This document shows, piece after piece, positions 22,001 through 37,000 of a stretch of DNA of 64,000 nt. Under the pieces are notes generated by a model. The model was not told where the DNA came from, ran no database searches, and saw only the letters and a program-made list of their open reading frames with translations. Source of the DNA: Leuctra nigra (taxonomy: Eukaryota > Arthropoda > Insecta > Plecoptera > Leuctridae); assembly GCA_934045905.1 (NCBI GenBank), contig OW203762.1, positions 46,835,411 through 46,899,410 of the forward strand. Direction: 5' to 3'. Positions within the stretch are counted from its first letter, which is position 1, and each line of letters begins with the position of its first letter. Made by a program: the position numbers and the translations under genes.

Positions 22001-25000
22001 GTGATTGTACCGATCTAAAAAAAGGGTGACAGGAAGAAGTGCAGCAACTACAGGGGAATTACTTTGATGTGTCAGTGTGCCAAAGTATTCGAAAAAGTGG
22101 TGGAATTTAGACTGAAAGAAGTAGTAGAGGAAAAGCTCAGGGAGGAACAATATGGGTTCAGGCCAGGTAGATCAACCATTGATCCAATATTCACTATCCG
22201 ACAAGTCATGGAGAGAAAGTGGGAGAGTGGAGAAAAACTGTACATGGTTTTTCTAGACTTGGAAAAGGCCTACGATCGCCTACCAAGGAAGAAAGTATGG
22301 GAATGTCTGAAGCGGAAGGGGGTGGGATTGGGTCTGATTGAGAGAATCAAGAGCACATATGAGAAGAACGAGAGCTGTGTACAAACAGTGGAGGGGAAGT
22401 CAGGATGGTTTGAGGTGAAGGAAGGACTTCGACAGGGCAGCGTTCTTTCCCCGACACTATTTGTCATTGTCATGGATGAGCTGCTGAGAAAAGTAGAACC
22501 AAGCGAAGACCAGGAGACGAATACACTGGTATATGCAGATGATATCGTAGTGTGGGGAGGAACCAGCGAATGTGTTCAAGAAAAGATTGATAGATGGAGC
22601 CAGATGACTGAAGAATACGGTATGCGAATAAGTCAGGAAAAGAGTGAGACACTAGTAGTGGAGAGGAAGGCAACAAGAAATGTGAAGATCAGGCTACGGG
22701 GCTTGGAACTGGCGGAGAGAGGAGAGTTTAAGTATCTGGGGAGCTGGCTAACTAAGGATGGAAAAATAGGAAGAGAGATAACATCAAGAGTACAACAGGC
22801 TTACACATTTTTCCAGTTAGTCAGGAAACTTCTTTGGAATGAGCAGTTCCCCCAGAAATGCAAGATACTCCTTTTCAAAAGCTATTTCCTGCCAATACTC
22901 ACCTATGGTTCCGTAACGTGGGCGATTGGAGGAAAGGAGGAGAGCCAGTTGCAGGCAGCAGAAATGAAATTTTTACGAAGCATACAAGGAGTAACTAAGA
23001 TGGACAAGATCAGGAGTGAAAAGATTAGAGGAGACTTGAAGGTAGAGAGGTTGGCATTTAAAATGGGGAGAGAGCGGCTACGGTGGTTTGGCCACATGAA
23101 GAGAATGCAGAGTGAGAGAATACCGCGTCGGGAGTTCGAAGCTGCGAGAAGTGATAAAAGGAGAGTTGGAAGACCGAGGGAAAAGTGGAGAGAGCTGGTA
23201 GCAGAAGATGTACAAGAGAGACTGGAGAAGTGGGAAGAAGTGGAAGAAGGAAGGTGGTGGGAAGACAGGAAGAAGTGGAAAAAACTGGTAGAGAAGAAGA
23301 ACGAAGAGGAAGAGCCAAGCCTGGCCAGCTAGCTTAGGAGTCCGGGCCCTAGTAATGGTGGCTTCGCCACCCCCCGACCCAACTCTTGGAACCGGGAGGA
23401 AGATTATTATTATTTGTCCTCATATGTAATTGGATATCAACAAAGTATATGTATTTCATACTTATATATGTGTATATATATAATAATATATATATCATGT
23501 ATATATTTATATAAATAAATAAAAAATTGAATCAAATTTTGCACAAAAACAAATTTTGTGATGCCACATTTACAAAACTAAATGTTACTAGTTTGATCTG
23601 GTGATGTTAGTGGCCTCCAGATAGTACAACTTGAAGGTACTGAGGAAGCAGAGTCGATAATGCAGCTGAGCGATAAATACGGGACAAATTAAAACCCTGG
23701 GGTGTAATACACCCCACGTTGGTAACGCAGGGTTAAAAACCATCGACCTAAATAACCAGCCGGCTGGGCTTTAAAAAGGAACCATGTTTTTGCTAACCCT
23801 CTTAGGGGTCATTCACCTGCATGCAAGTGAATGATTTGATTGTTTCAGCGGAGATGAGCATGTGACGTCAGTGTCCGAGTTCTCTGTACACAAAGTTCAC
23901 ACGTCGCGCCACCAAGACCCACAGCGCCGCACTCTGTGTTTGAGTGAGTCGTGCTTGCTCGAACGCGACCCGCAGACATACAGCGTATGCACGTTACGTC
24001 CACTGGCCGACATCTTCGCCCTGGTGCGCAGTCGTGAAGATCCACAGCTGTTTGTGGTGGAATATGTCAATGGAGAGTCCCGGATGTACACGGCAACCGA
24101 TCGGGATTCTCTCCTGGCGTCTCTGTTAGACGGAGTGCGAGCGTCCGGCAACAGAGACGTTCACATCAAGATGTGTTTAACTCCGCGAGGCAAGCGGCTT
24201 GGACCTCTGTGTCACCCTGTCGAAGAAGAGGCAGAGTCGAATCATCTCCGCTTCCTCCAGCAGCCACCCAATAAGAAAAGTTTCTCTGAAGTTGTGGAGA
24301 GATTCAACGCTAACATTCCGTACAGCGGACTTCTTCATTCCGTCACACAGGACCGGCTTTTTGCGGAGAACAAGGAGAAACTGATTATGGCCGCCCTACA
24401 GTCGCTGGTGGAACGAGAAGGCGATCAGAATGCCATCACATTGGCAGAACTAGAGGCTCAGTTTCAAGCTCTACGTCGATTGGTTGCGTCCAAGGTGGGG
24501 TTCGCAGCCTTCACTACTCTGCCCAAGTTCCGTGAGAGCGTCGGGATGAAAGTGACCAAGGCATTGAAGCGAGATGATGAAGGAGTCACTCATGCGGCGT
24601 TGGATATGATAAGTGCCCTCATGCATCCCATGCATGACGACTACGACCTCCGCCAAGAACAACTCAACAAGTCCTCTCTGCTGTCAAACAAGAAGTTCTT
24701 GGAGAACTTGCTGGAGATGTGGATGCAACACGTTTCTCGCAGCACGGGAGCGTTAGTCGTGTCGGCCATGTTGGATTTCCTCACATTTGCTCTCTGTGTT
24801 CCCTACAGCGAGACAACCAGTGGCAATCACTTCGACAACCTTCTCGAGATGGTTGCCGAACGTGGCCGCTCCCTATTCCGTCTGTTTCAACATCCCTCTC
24901 TGGCCGTGGTCAAGGGAGCGGGACTTGTGATGCGAGCAGTCATCGAGGAGGGGGAGGCTGAAGTGGCAGCTCGCATGCAGGACTTGGCTCTGGGTGAAGG

Positions 25001-28000
25001 AGCATTGCCAAGACATCTGCTCACTGCTCTCTTCACACAGGGCTCTGACGGTCGACTGCTCACTCATCGACAACTCTCGCGACATCTGGTGGGACTTTGG
25101 GTCACGGGAAATCCCACAGCCATGGGATTACTCAAGCGCATCATTCCCCCAGGATTACTCAACCATCTGGACTCCTCCGACAAAGTCCCAGCAAACAGTC
25201 TGGAGCAGGAGCGACTAAACACTCGAGACAACTTGAAGATGGCTCAAGACCACGCCAGCAGAAACAAGCGTGGACCACAGTGGGAAGCGATCGAGCGTCA
25301 GTTGCGCGTGGTGGAAAAGCATGTGGAGCACGCGATGCAGCACTGGGGGGCGCGCATGGGGCTGGAACGCAAGGAGGACAAGATGCGCGAACATCCCATC
25401 GTCTTGCGCAAGAGAAGGGAACGCATCAAGAGTGAAGCTAACTGGCCGCTCTTCTACTACAAGTTTCTGCTGGACCACACATTGCCCAACTTGATCTGGA
25501 ACCACAAGACCAGGGAAGAACTCCGGGATGCACTGGAGAATGAGATCCGGTCGTTCTGCTCCGACCGTGAGTTGGGGGGAAGCGCTCTGATTGCCTGGAA
25601 TCATCAGGAGTTCGAAGTGACATATCAATGTCTGGCTGACGAGGTTCGTATCGGAGATTATTACCTTCGACTTCTACTCGAGAAGGAAGATACTCCCGAC
25701 AATATCCGCAAGTCCGGTGACTTTTTCAATGATCTCTACCATCGCTTCCTGCTAACGACAAAAGCAGAGATGAAGTGCATGTGTCTTCAAGCTATGGCCA
25801 TCGTGTACGGCCGGCATCATGAAGACATTGGACCATTCAGTGACACCAAGTTCATCGTGGGGATGCTGGAGAGATGTGTGGACCGCATGGAGCGAGACCG
25901 TCTTGTGTTGTTTATCAACAAACTTATCTTTCATCGGCGTAATGTCAAGGACCTGATGGATGCCAACGGAGTGAAAGTGCTGGTGGATTTGTTGACACTC
26001 GCTCATCTGCACACATCTCGAGCTGTTGTCTTCACGCAGACAAACGTCATTGAAGCTGGACCCAACATGGAGGCCGAGAGCGAGAAGGAGTGGCATTATC
26101 AGAACGCCGGGGACAGACAAGGACCAGTTAGCTTCAAAGAGGTAATAACATAATACAATTCATCTTGTATAAAGCCCCATTTACACGGTGCAATTTCTTG
26201 AAAAACTTATGTGTCACAGAAGTTCTGCACATGTGCAGATTCCCTTTATCATCTCAAAAGTGACACTGCGCACGAGCAGAACCTCTGTGGCACAGAAGTT
26301 GTTCAAGAAATTGCACCGTGTAAATGGGGCTTAAGAATGAAATTTTCTTTTAAAGATCATAAAGGTACCAAACGTAATTCTTTTTCCCATCTTACAAATT
26401 CATCGTATAAAACTTCCTTTTAATTTAGGAACTTTCAGTTCCATTTAATTTGAATTGTTCAGATTAAACAAACTGAACAATTTTGAATTGTTCAAATGGT
26501 TTTATGGTGAAATCTCTTGAATTTGGTTGACTGAGGCCCGGTTGTACAATGTCCCGATAAGTAAGATAATGTTCACTTTAGTCTTTAAAGGGAACTTTAG
26601 CGGTCTAGATGGCTGTGTTTGATGGCATGATGGTTAGAGATGAAAAGTGTTTCAATACTACTATTAAAACACAAAAAGTGACGTTCCCAATCCTGTACCC
26701 AGACACTAGCTTATACAGATCGATTTACTGAATAAATAAACAAGGATGCAATTCCTTTTAAGTGACTGTAACTTGTAAGGCTTATTAGAAAGAGAGGCAC
26801 CAAGAATGGTCTCATGGTTAATTTGTTACAGATGCGTGAACTGTGGGATGCTGGAGTGTTGAACCAGAAGACCAAGTGTTGGGCACAAGGCATGGACGGC
26901 TGGAGACCGCTCATGCAAGTCCCGCAACTCAAATGGTGTCTCTTCGCCAAGGGAACTGCGGTTATGAACGAGAGTGATCTTGCCACTCTCATTCTCAACA
27001 TACTCATTCAGATGTGTCAATACTTCCCCAGTAGGTCAGTTGCCTTCACTTCACTTCACTTGTGTTGCCTTTGCACAGTCAAACATGTTTTATGATGAAG
27101 GTTAGTTTTTAACATTGTAGGAGATAAGATAACATTTCTTGAGTTGTTATTATCATTCTAGTAGACCTGTATTTATATGCCTTTCTGTCCCAATTAAGTT
27201 TATTTTCTAAGTTAAAGTTTGTAGACACTAAAGTTCCACCTTTGTGTTGTCCACCATCTGTTCAATCATCCCTGTTCCCTGCCTGGCAACTCGGGGCTAC
27301 TCAATGAAATTGACCAATAGCCGCCGTCAAGACAGTTTGTCTTGGCCAGCGCTACAATAATTGCTTTTAAATGGGACTAATAAGTTCACCTGAATTTCTG
27401 TGTTCAACCATTTTCTTATTTTCTTATTTCCTTCTAGTTTACATTTTCACTTCCACGCAGTAAAATGTCGCACTGAACTAACTTTTCTCTTCCTCACACA
27501 TCGTGCTCCTTTAGAATAATTGTTAACGGTTCATTTTAAGTACTTTTTTATGCTGATTATTAGGAATATAAACTGTAAATGATGCTTTGGCAATGAACAC
27601 ACTTAAAAAAAATCACTGCCCACTCGGTCATACAATACCAAATGTCCCTTCTATTGTCTGTCCCATTCTAAAGTGGCAGTAGAATGAGATTATTTTACTT
27701 TGATAACATTTATGGAAACATTAACCCATTTTAAATGGGTTAATGTACCCATTTGGCATTTATCATTAACCCATTTTTCCCATCTGAGAATAATCAGAAT
27801 AATTGTTTTGCTGATTGATTCCACTGTCACGTTAGGGTGGGACAGACTGTATGGACCTTGACAGGGAGCATGCACATTAAACATTGGGCATGCGCATCCA
27901 TTGACAAATTTTGTCAGTTGGGCAGATACATCTGTTGACAGATTTATAAACTAAAAATTATTTTTTAATTAACATTGGTTTTTCTTCCAGTGCTACGGCA

Positions 28001-31000
28001 GGGAAGGGTAGGTAGGTGGGGTTGGGTGGGGGGGGGGGGGGTAGCTAGATCAAGTAAGTGGTGGTGTTGTCACATGATCAGCAGGTCTCTTGGAAAGGAA
28101 CCACCCCTACAAACAGAAGGAAGTTAGTGGTGGTGTCAAAGTATAATGTATAATGTTTCTCAGGGACTCGGATGAAGCAGTGATTCGGCCGTTGCCTCGC
28201 GTGAAGCGGCTGTTGTCCAACGCCACCTGCTTGCATCATGTCGTTCAACTGTTGCTGACATTCGACCCTGTGCTGGTGGAGAAGGTGGCGACACTGATGT
28301 GCGAAGTGATGCGAGACAACCCTGCCGTCACCACGGTGTATCTGACTGGAGTGTTCTACTTCATATTGATGTACATCGGATCCAATGTTTTGCCTATCGC
28401 ACGCTTCCTTCAGCTCACACACTGCAAACAAGCTTCTAGAAACGATGTAAGTGCATCACTAATATAAATGCTATCCAAGTTACCTTAATCACAATTATGA
28501 TTGTTCAAAATAATTTCCCTCAACTAGGGAATATGTAGGTATTTTTTTTTTTAAAAGCTATAATTCAAAAACCCAACATATTTGTTTGTAAATCGCACTA
28601 TTTTCACACTAAAAAGTGCAAATTGTCATTCATACACATAAAAAGAAATGAAAATCAGTGTACATTTTGGTGGGAAAACGCCATTCCGGCGAGTGATGTC
28701 ATTTATCAACCAACAAAGATGTTGCCATGGTTACAATAAAATATGACATCACTCGCCGTGATAGCATTCTATCGTCACAATTTACACTGATTTTTAATTT
28801 CATATTTATGAATGAAAATGTACTCTTTTGAGATTGAAAATAGTGTGTTTTACCAACAAATGTGTTTTTATTTTGAAATATTGTATTTTATTAACCACAT
28901 TAAGAAACTTTTGCATATTCCCTATTTCAAAATACATTTTAAGTAACACTTTTGTGTTGAAATAAGCATCTTGACTAATTGTGAAAAATAGTAATACTCC
29001 CAGAACTGAATTAGGACAATTCTTAATCAAACCTAGAGTAGGTACACCTGCAGTCACCTAAATTGATTGCAAAATTCTTAGTCCTCTTCAAAATTTGATT
29101 ATACAGACAAAAACAAAGAGGCGGCAAACGCAGATGGCAAGCATATGGGATTGAAGGGTTTGATTATAAGAACCAACCAACCAACCACCACATAGGTACA
29201 TAAAAATTATTTCTCTATTTCACAAAATTGACAGTAATTCCAGCTCCAACTTAGCAGTTTACCTTCAATTATTATGACCGTGGGTCATAATCTCTTTTTG
29301 TAATACCACTCAAATTAATTCTAATTACTCAGGAAGATGATGTTGCTAGAACCCAAAAACATCCATTATCCAAAGTAAAAACATTAGGTCTGTTCGTCGG
29401 GGTGTTCTAACCTGTTCGGAACACACCGGAAGTCGTCACGGAAAAGTTTACTTATACCTATCCGTCGAGTTTTGATTCGTAATTCATGCACCTAACAAAT
29501 TCAGTGACGTACTTCCGCCTGCTCCGAGCAGGTTAGAACACCCCGACGAACAAACCTATTGTAATAGTCAAAATAAAATATTATTGCAATTGTTTTCTTT
29601 CCTGAAAAGAAAAAAATCCTCTAGCTGAAACAGATCTAACAAGTAAATAATAATACTTCTTGAAATGGAATACATGAATGAATTTTCTGCATTTGTTCTC
29701 AGGCCCAGCTGTCCGAGATCATGCAGAGAAGTGTACTCGGCCAACTCTTGCCTGAGGCAATGGTCAACTATCTCGAGAACCACAGTGCTGAGAAGTTTGC
29801 TCAGATCTTTCTGGGTGAATTTGATACGCCGGAAGCCATATGGAATGCCGAGATGCGCCGCATGTTGACCGAGAAGGTGGCGGCCCATATTGCCGACTTC
29901 AGCCCACGACTGCGCAGCAACACGCGCGCCATCTACACCTACTGCGGCATTCCAGTTGTGCGCTACCCACAGCTGGAGCAAGAGCTCTTCTGCAGCATCT
30001 TCTACTTGCGCCATCTTTGTGACACCACACGCTTCCCTGATTGGCCAATTAATGAGCCGGTAAGATCAATAAATTTAATGTGGTTTGCAATGTTCACAAA
30101 AAAGATTTTATGCAGAGGTTTATCTTATTTTGTTTTGATATTTAACTGTTCAGTTCACTTATTCAACCTTTACATACTACCTACTACGACCATACTTTCT
30201 CAAAAACTAGAAACGGCAAATATTTAATTTTTTGAAGTGTTGTGTTGGGTATAACAATTACTAGTACGTATGGCACAATTTAAAACAATTTGAAGAAAAT
30301 TGTCGATCAGACCTGCCATCCATCTGTCTCATCAGTAGCTATTCTTATACTTTGTACCTTATAGTGTTCTCTATTTCAACCTGACGGTGGCGAATATAAT
30401 GGAAATAGTGTTATCTGGGAAACATGCTGTTGCAGGTTACACTGCTGAAAGAAGTGTTGGAAGCGTGGAAGAAGGAAGTGGAAAAGAAGCCACCTGAAAT
30501 GTCCATCGATGAAGCCTACAACGTTCTCGGGCTGCGCAAAGGTTCCGAGCACGAAGAAGCCGAAGCTCGGAAGGCTTACTACCGACTCGCACAGAAGTAC
30601 CACCCCGACAAGAACCCAGAAGGCCGAGAGAAGTTTGAAGCCGTCAGCAAGGCATACGAATTCCTCTGCAGTCGGAGTTTGTGGACGAGTCAAGGCCCGA
30701 ACCCAGACAACATTGTTCTCATACTTCAGACTCAAAGCATTCTCTTTCATCGTTATTCCGAAGAGCTTCAACCTTACAAGTATGCTGGATATCCACAGCT
30801 GATCAAGACCATCGAGATGGAGACAGCCGATGATCGACTGTTCTCAAAGTCCGCCCCACTGCTAGCGGCTGCCAGTGAGCTTGCCTATCACACAGTTCAC
30901 TGCTCGGCCTTGAATGCTGAAGAACTGCGTAGAGAGCGCGGGCTGGATGTCTTGCTTGACGCTTATTCCCGCTGCGTCTCAGTGCTGAGCGCTTCCTCCA

Positions 31001-34000
31001 AGCCAAGCGAAGTGTGTGTCCAAGTATGTACCCATATCACGCGATGCTATGCTGTGTCGGCTCAATTCCAAGGCTGCAGAGATCGCATTATTGAGTCTCC
31101 GCCGATGGTCAAAGACTTGTGTCGCGTGCTGTACTTCAAGCATCTGACACGTCTGTGCTCCGTGGCAACGGAATGTGTGGCTGCGTTGGCATTGGACGGG
31201 ATTCTACAGATGCAGCTGTTGAAGTCGGGTGCTCTGTGGCACATGTTGCTCTTCATGTTCTGCTACGACTTCACTCTGGAAGAAGGTGGCGTGGAGCGAA
31301 GTGAGGATGCCAATCAACAGGAAGTCTCCAACAACCTTGCCAAGCTGGCTGTGAGAGCATGTGCCAGACTCGGCGGATATCTGGACGGAGATCTGGCGAC
31401 GCCAAACAACGCAGTGTGCAAGGATCTGTTGAGCCGTCTCCTCACACCGTATCTCGCTCGGAAACTGGCACTCGACAAACCCACTGAGATTCTAAAGATT
31501 CTGAACAGCAACTGCGAGAATCCTTATCTCCTCTGGGACAACGGAACTCGAGCAGAACTCTGTGAATTCCTCGAGGAGCAGCGGCAGAACAAACTGGATC
31601 CCGACTCGGAATCCTGCTCGTTGCTTGGAGTGGAATTCTCATTCTCTTCACACAGCACTGAGTTGGTCATCGGAGAGATATTCGTTCGGATCTACAATCA
31701 ACAGCCTGCGTTCCCCATCGAGAATCCCAAGGAGTTCACTATCGACTTGCTGGAGTTTCTAGCCGACCAATCAGATTACCTCAACTCAGTGGGCCGAGTG
31801 ACATCTTCAGCAGAAGACAAACAGCGCCTGGACAATCTTGTGATGGCCCTCCATGCTCTGGCAAATGTCATCAAGAACAATCCAGGTAATTGTGTGTACT
31901 GTGCAAACATAATCTTCAGGGGTGACGATATGCTGTCGCATAACAATAGCGATATGACCCTATCGCACATTTTACTAGCATTTTCACTCATTTTCTAAGC
32001 CTTTTTTGGTTCTGCTCTGTTGTAAAATATCTGGTTTTGATATGAAATGTATAGAAACATATACCTAATCCCGCTTCTGTCGCCAAGTGAAAATCTAATT
32101 AGATTAGATTTTTTTAAAGTTCTTTATTAATTATATTTTTAAACTTTAGGTAGGTACCTATATATTTTTTATATTTGTGAAGCTTTTTATTTTTTTTTTA
32201 TCTTGATGTGGGAACAAAACTTCAAAAATTAAAAATATAGTGATTTTGGACATTTTAGTAATGTTTAAAGTAGTACCCTCATAAGTCGGTGTTAAATAAA
32301 AATGCTTCAAACTTTCCTCAAATATGCCTCAAGCAATACCATTTGCAAATACGAAAAGAAAAACATGTGTCACGGGATTAATTGAAGAGATATCTTAAAA
32401 GGAATTCTTGAAATTTCCCATAAGATAACATAGTGAAGCTTAAAAATTACACTTATATCTTCTGTAGAAATCGTAATATAAACTACAAAGTAAAATTATT
32501 GATTTTATTTTAAAGGGCGATTTTTTTTCAATATTTTAGCCGCTTAAAAATGTGGGGTTACGGGATTAAATAAAGAGATAATCAAGAATAATACCCTAAT
32601 TTAGCCAGTTTCTACTAGAAACTGCTTAAAATCAAATCAAGTACTTAATTCGTACTGCATGAAATTAATTAAAATAATTGTAAATTCTTTATAAAATATC
32701 GTATTCTACAAAGTAATATTATGATATTCATCAACAATGCAAAAAATAGTTGTAAAATATTTATTTCATTGATTTGTAATTTAATTTGTGAGTCACCGAC
32801 TTGAATTACGTGGACTAATGAGGGTACTACTTTAAGGATGTAAATTTCAGGTTTCTGTAGTATATTACAATAATGTATCAATTAATTACATGTTATCAGG
32901 GCCGGTTTTAGGAAGTTTGGTGCCCTGTGCCAAGGTAACAATTGGCGCCCCCCCCCCAAACTTCAGACAAACTTCAGATACAAAATTCGTCGAATCGAGG
33001 TTGCTCACGAATACAATGGGGGGTCTGGGGGGAGGGCCCCCCAGCATAATGCGGGTCCGGGGCGCATAGCCGCGGAAAAATTTTGGGCTTCTAGATCGCA
33101 TTTGACGCCTTTTTAGCATATAATTATACTGATTGGATTACAATATAGGCAATAATAATTTATACATTTCAATGCAGGATTATAAATCTTTTGATTACTA
33201 TTTGACGAATTCAACATTGTAAGCTAAAATAGTTTGTATGTGCCTATATAGCTTCAAGTTTTAAATTTCATTGGTTAAAAACTAGTGCTTACAAGGAAGT
33301 GCTTTTCTAGTATTATATTTACTAGTGCTTTCAATCGCGTTAATATGTATGCAACAATACATATTTTATATTTTGGTGCTTGGCGCCCTGTGCGGGGGCA
33401 CAGGTCGCACACCCCTAAATCCGGCCCTGCATGTTATGTTGTGTTATTATCTTGATTTCAAAACAAAGTTATGACAAGTTGGTTCCTTATTGTATGAGCT
33501 TACCAATATTTATATTGCATTGCCATTTTAGATCCAACAATTCTTGAAAACTGTACAAATTATAACTTCGCTGTTTTAATTAATTGATCCAATTGTGTTT
33601 GCAGGTGTGGAGATCCAGTGCATTGGCCACTTCCGCTTGCTGTTCGGGCTGCTGAGTGCAGACAGCTGTAAGGCCGTACAGCGCGGTGCCCTCGACGTGA
33701 TCTCGTGCACGACTCGTACGAAAGAGTGTGTCAATGACATCGCTGCATCCGACGTTTTGGTACACCTGCTCTTGGTCCTCAGCGCACTGGTGGATGCTCA
33801 GAACATCACACTCGACACGCTATATGCTCTCATGTCCACCACCAGGATTGTCAAGGATGCTCTCTCTAAAGGCAAGTGGAACATTTGAACCATACAAATC
33901 TCTGTCTATAATGGGGATACAATATAAGTATAACCATAAGCAAATAAGCATTTACCTGAAATTATTGTTTTGCTTTCAGTTTATTAAATTTTAATCATAC

Positions 34001-37000
34001 AGTAAACCCTTGTTATTACGAACTCGGATAATTCGAATTTAGGGGTAAATTCGAACTAGGTGAATGGTCCCATTCATCAATATAGGCTTTACAATGTAAA
34101 ATCATTTTGATAAATCGAATTTTAGGTTATTTCGAAATTCGAACTGAATTTTGGTCCCAGCCCATGTTATTACTTGCATACAGTTGTTTTAATTCGAACT
34201 TTGCAAAAGGATTGATAAAATAATCGCGAACAAACTACGAAAAAACAAACGCAAACTATGAACCCCTATGCACAAACTACGCATTCCAATGGCGTCACCT
34301 CAAAGTCAAACTCACCAAAGAGGGTATCCAAACTGCTCTCTGTTCATACAGGTTTGCCAACCCTGGAAAACTTTAGGTAGGAATATTCAAACTTCATAAA
34401 ACTGCATGAAGTTTTTGAAAGCATTTGGCTGCGTATATAGTGCGAGTTAGCGTTTGAAGGTAAAAAATAATTAAATCTTATGATGAACTTCTTGTTTACC
34501 TGTAGGTATTACAATATGGAGGGCTATTCTAAATTTTCTTGTCGTCTCGTTTCACGAGATAAGGTCTCACTGCTATCTATTTAACATGGTAGTGACGCTG
34601 TATCAATTGATACGAGACGACAAGGGAATTAAGAATAATCCTCCCTGGAGATTCAAATCATTTCATACTTGTGTGAGTAGATTCACGAGATTTAAGTTGT
34701 GTAATGCAACTTGTGTGTAGGTATGAAGTGAAATGGTGTGACTCCTAATTGAGACTAAATAATGAGTCATAATTATGAACTCATAAATCATGACAATTAT
34801 GGTATTGACATAAAGTGAACAAAATCACTTGTTCAATGCCAGGTGCTGTGATCTACTTGCTGGATTTGTTCTGCAACTCAAATGTTCCTGTGGTCCGAGA
34901 GAAGAGTGCGGAACTGTTGGCTCGCATGGCGGCTGATAAGTTAGTCGGTCCGAAGATCCGACTAGCCCTGATACGCTTTCTGCCAGCTGTGTTTGCTGAC
35001 GGAATGCGCGATAATCCCAGCGCTTGCGTCCATACCTTTGAAGGCACCCATGAGAATCCCGAGCTGATCTGGGATACTGAAACCCGAGTCCGTGTCTCTG
35101 CCAACATTGCAGCCAACAAAGAAGAGTGAGTCATGCATTGTACTCTTCAGTACCTATCTCTAGGAAATTCATTTATTTGTTTCTGAAGTTTGTAACAACT
35201 GTAACAAAGTTTAACTTTGGGCTACAGCTCTTTCAGTTTTGACAAACCTTTTCCCGAGCCAAAAATAAGGTTTAGAAGACGTATTAAGGTGGCTGTATAT
35301 CACGTGACTTTTCAACCAAAAAGCTACACATTTTCAGTTGGAAGGGTTCAGTTCAGCAAATACTTCTCACTCATCAGATAAGTTAGGACACATCAGTTGG
35401 AACTAATCTACGCAGAAAAGAACTGCGAAAATAACATATTAGATGATTTTACTTCCTTGCACCTAAATATTCTCAACCCAAGACCTGAAGTTGAAGGAAA
35501 TTCTAAGAGTTGCCAAGAACAGCAAACATTACTCTAATAAAAAGGCATATATGCATCACAAACCTGACGCAATGTCAGAATGTATAACATGCGCTCATTC
35601 TTCGTCTTTCCAGTGAAATGTTGAGGTATTAATTATATCCACTATTATGAATGTAATGATTAAACGAACAGCACTTGGTTCTGACAGTCTTCCCACGCGT
35701 ACGTATACACAAAATTTGTGTTGTTTTTATTATAAAATCACTGCAAAATTAAATAATATTGACTGCAAATATTGATAAGCTCAAGTATGCAGTGAATTTC
35801 CTTCATAAATCACCTTGGATTACTCAACATGAACGATGTAAGGTATGTACTCATAGGTAACTATTTCTTTTGATCGGATGTAGAGAAATAAAGTCACGTG
35901 ATATACAGCCACCTTAACAGACTGGTTTTAAACATCTCTGACCAATGCAGTGACCACTGAAGTAATCTGGTTAAAATATAATTACATACCTTAATGTCAC
36001 TTGGGTGCATTATAGTTGTTACAGCAGTAGGTACACTTGGCCAAACTAAACTTGCACGTTCAATTAATCTGATAGGCTGATAAATGTAAAATCGCACCAT
36101 CAGAAGTCAGTCTAAGCGATCTCATTGTCTCACTCTAGTAGGTGACCTCACATTTCAATGATAATAACAAGCTTTGATTGGTTATGGTACATGACCAGCA
36201 GTCATTCAAATTTGGTCAACGTTCAAGTTTTGTTTGGCCGAGTGTACACACCACCTGTTCCTATAAAATCTTTATAGGGGTGTCATAAGTTTAAGACTGA
36301 CATAGGATAATTTGAAAAAGTAATAACCAACTGTATTTATAGATTTTGCATGTATATTGAAGAACTAGTCATGCTTTGAATCAGATATTAAGTTTACATT
36401 TTTATTACAGACACTATTCTGCCCAGCGGCAAAACCCTCTCATTCCCTGGCAATTGCCCGAGGACAACAACAGTGGTGCCAACCCTGGGGAACTGGTGGT
36501 GGGCGGAGTCTACTTGAGACTGTTTGTTGCCAACCCCGGTTGGGTGCTTCGACGACCCAAGGAATTCCTCTCAGAGCTGATGGATACTTGTTTACAGATG
36601 ATGGCCAAGGACAAGCCTGATGTGAGTATCACTCCTAATAGAATGTATGATCCAAAAATAGGCTATTTGCATATATTTTTTAAATGATCTAATATTAATT
36701 AGTTTACCTAATCGACGAAAAGAGTTAAAATCAAATATTCTTGAGTCTTGATAATTATCCCGTAGGTAATATTGTGAAAAAATTGAAATTTTGAATGCGC
36801 GCCAAAACATGGCAAAACCTGTATATACAAAGAACAACACAAAGCTAGGCAAACTGGTTTAGCAAGCTGGTCATAACAGGTTACGTCAAATCTCATCAGC
36901 TGCCAAAACATTTTGAAGGAATTTGTAGATTCAAAATAATTTTCTATACTTTTTATGTTGATGAAATCGTATTCAACAATGAATCAAATATTCTTTAATA

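Larger units (their letters stand above)
18422..23412 (+). mobile_element. Near-intact non-LTR retrotransposon (4991 bp) in DNAJC13 intron 4
   Basis: Flanked by an 11-bp target-site duplication TTTGTCCTCAT (18411-18421 and 23413-23423). It carries two overlapping ORFs, a 3' UTR and an (ATT)n terminus. The element begins only 13 bp before the ORF1 ATG, so the 5' UTR is very short or slightly truncated. It is inserted in the same sense as the host gene. A 5'-truncated relative lies at 54503-55649. Confidence 0.93.
33872..34842 (+). other. GC-AG intron of DNAJC13 (intron 10)
   Basis: The exon ends CTCTCTAAAG and the intron begins GCAAGT, the strong consensus for GC donors. The acceptor is ...CAATGCCAG. 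Joining gives K-G-A-V-I-Y-L-L-D, which matches the family exactly. No GT near the junction restores the frame. The intron also contains a pogo-like fragment (34000-34215) and a MITE (34518-34646). Confidence 0.85.
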
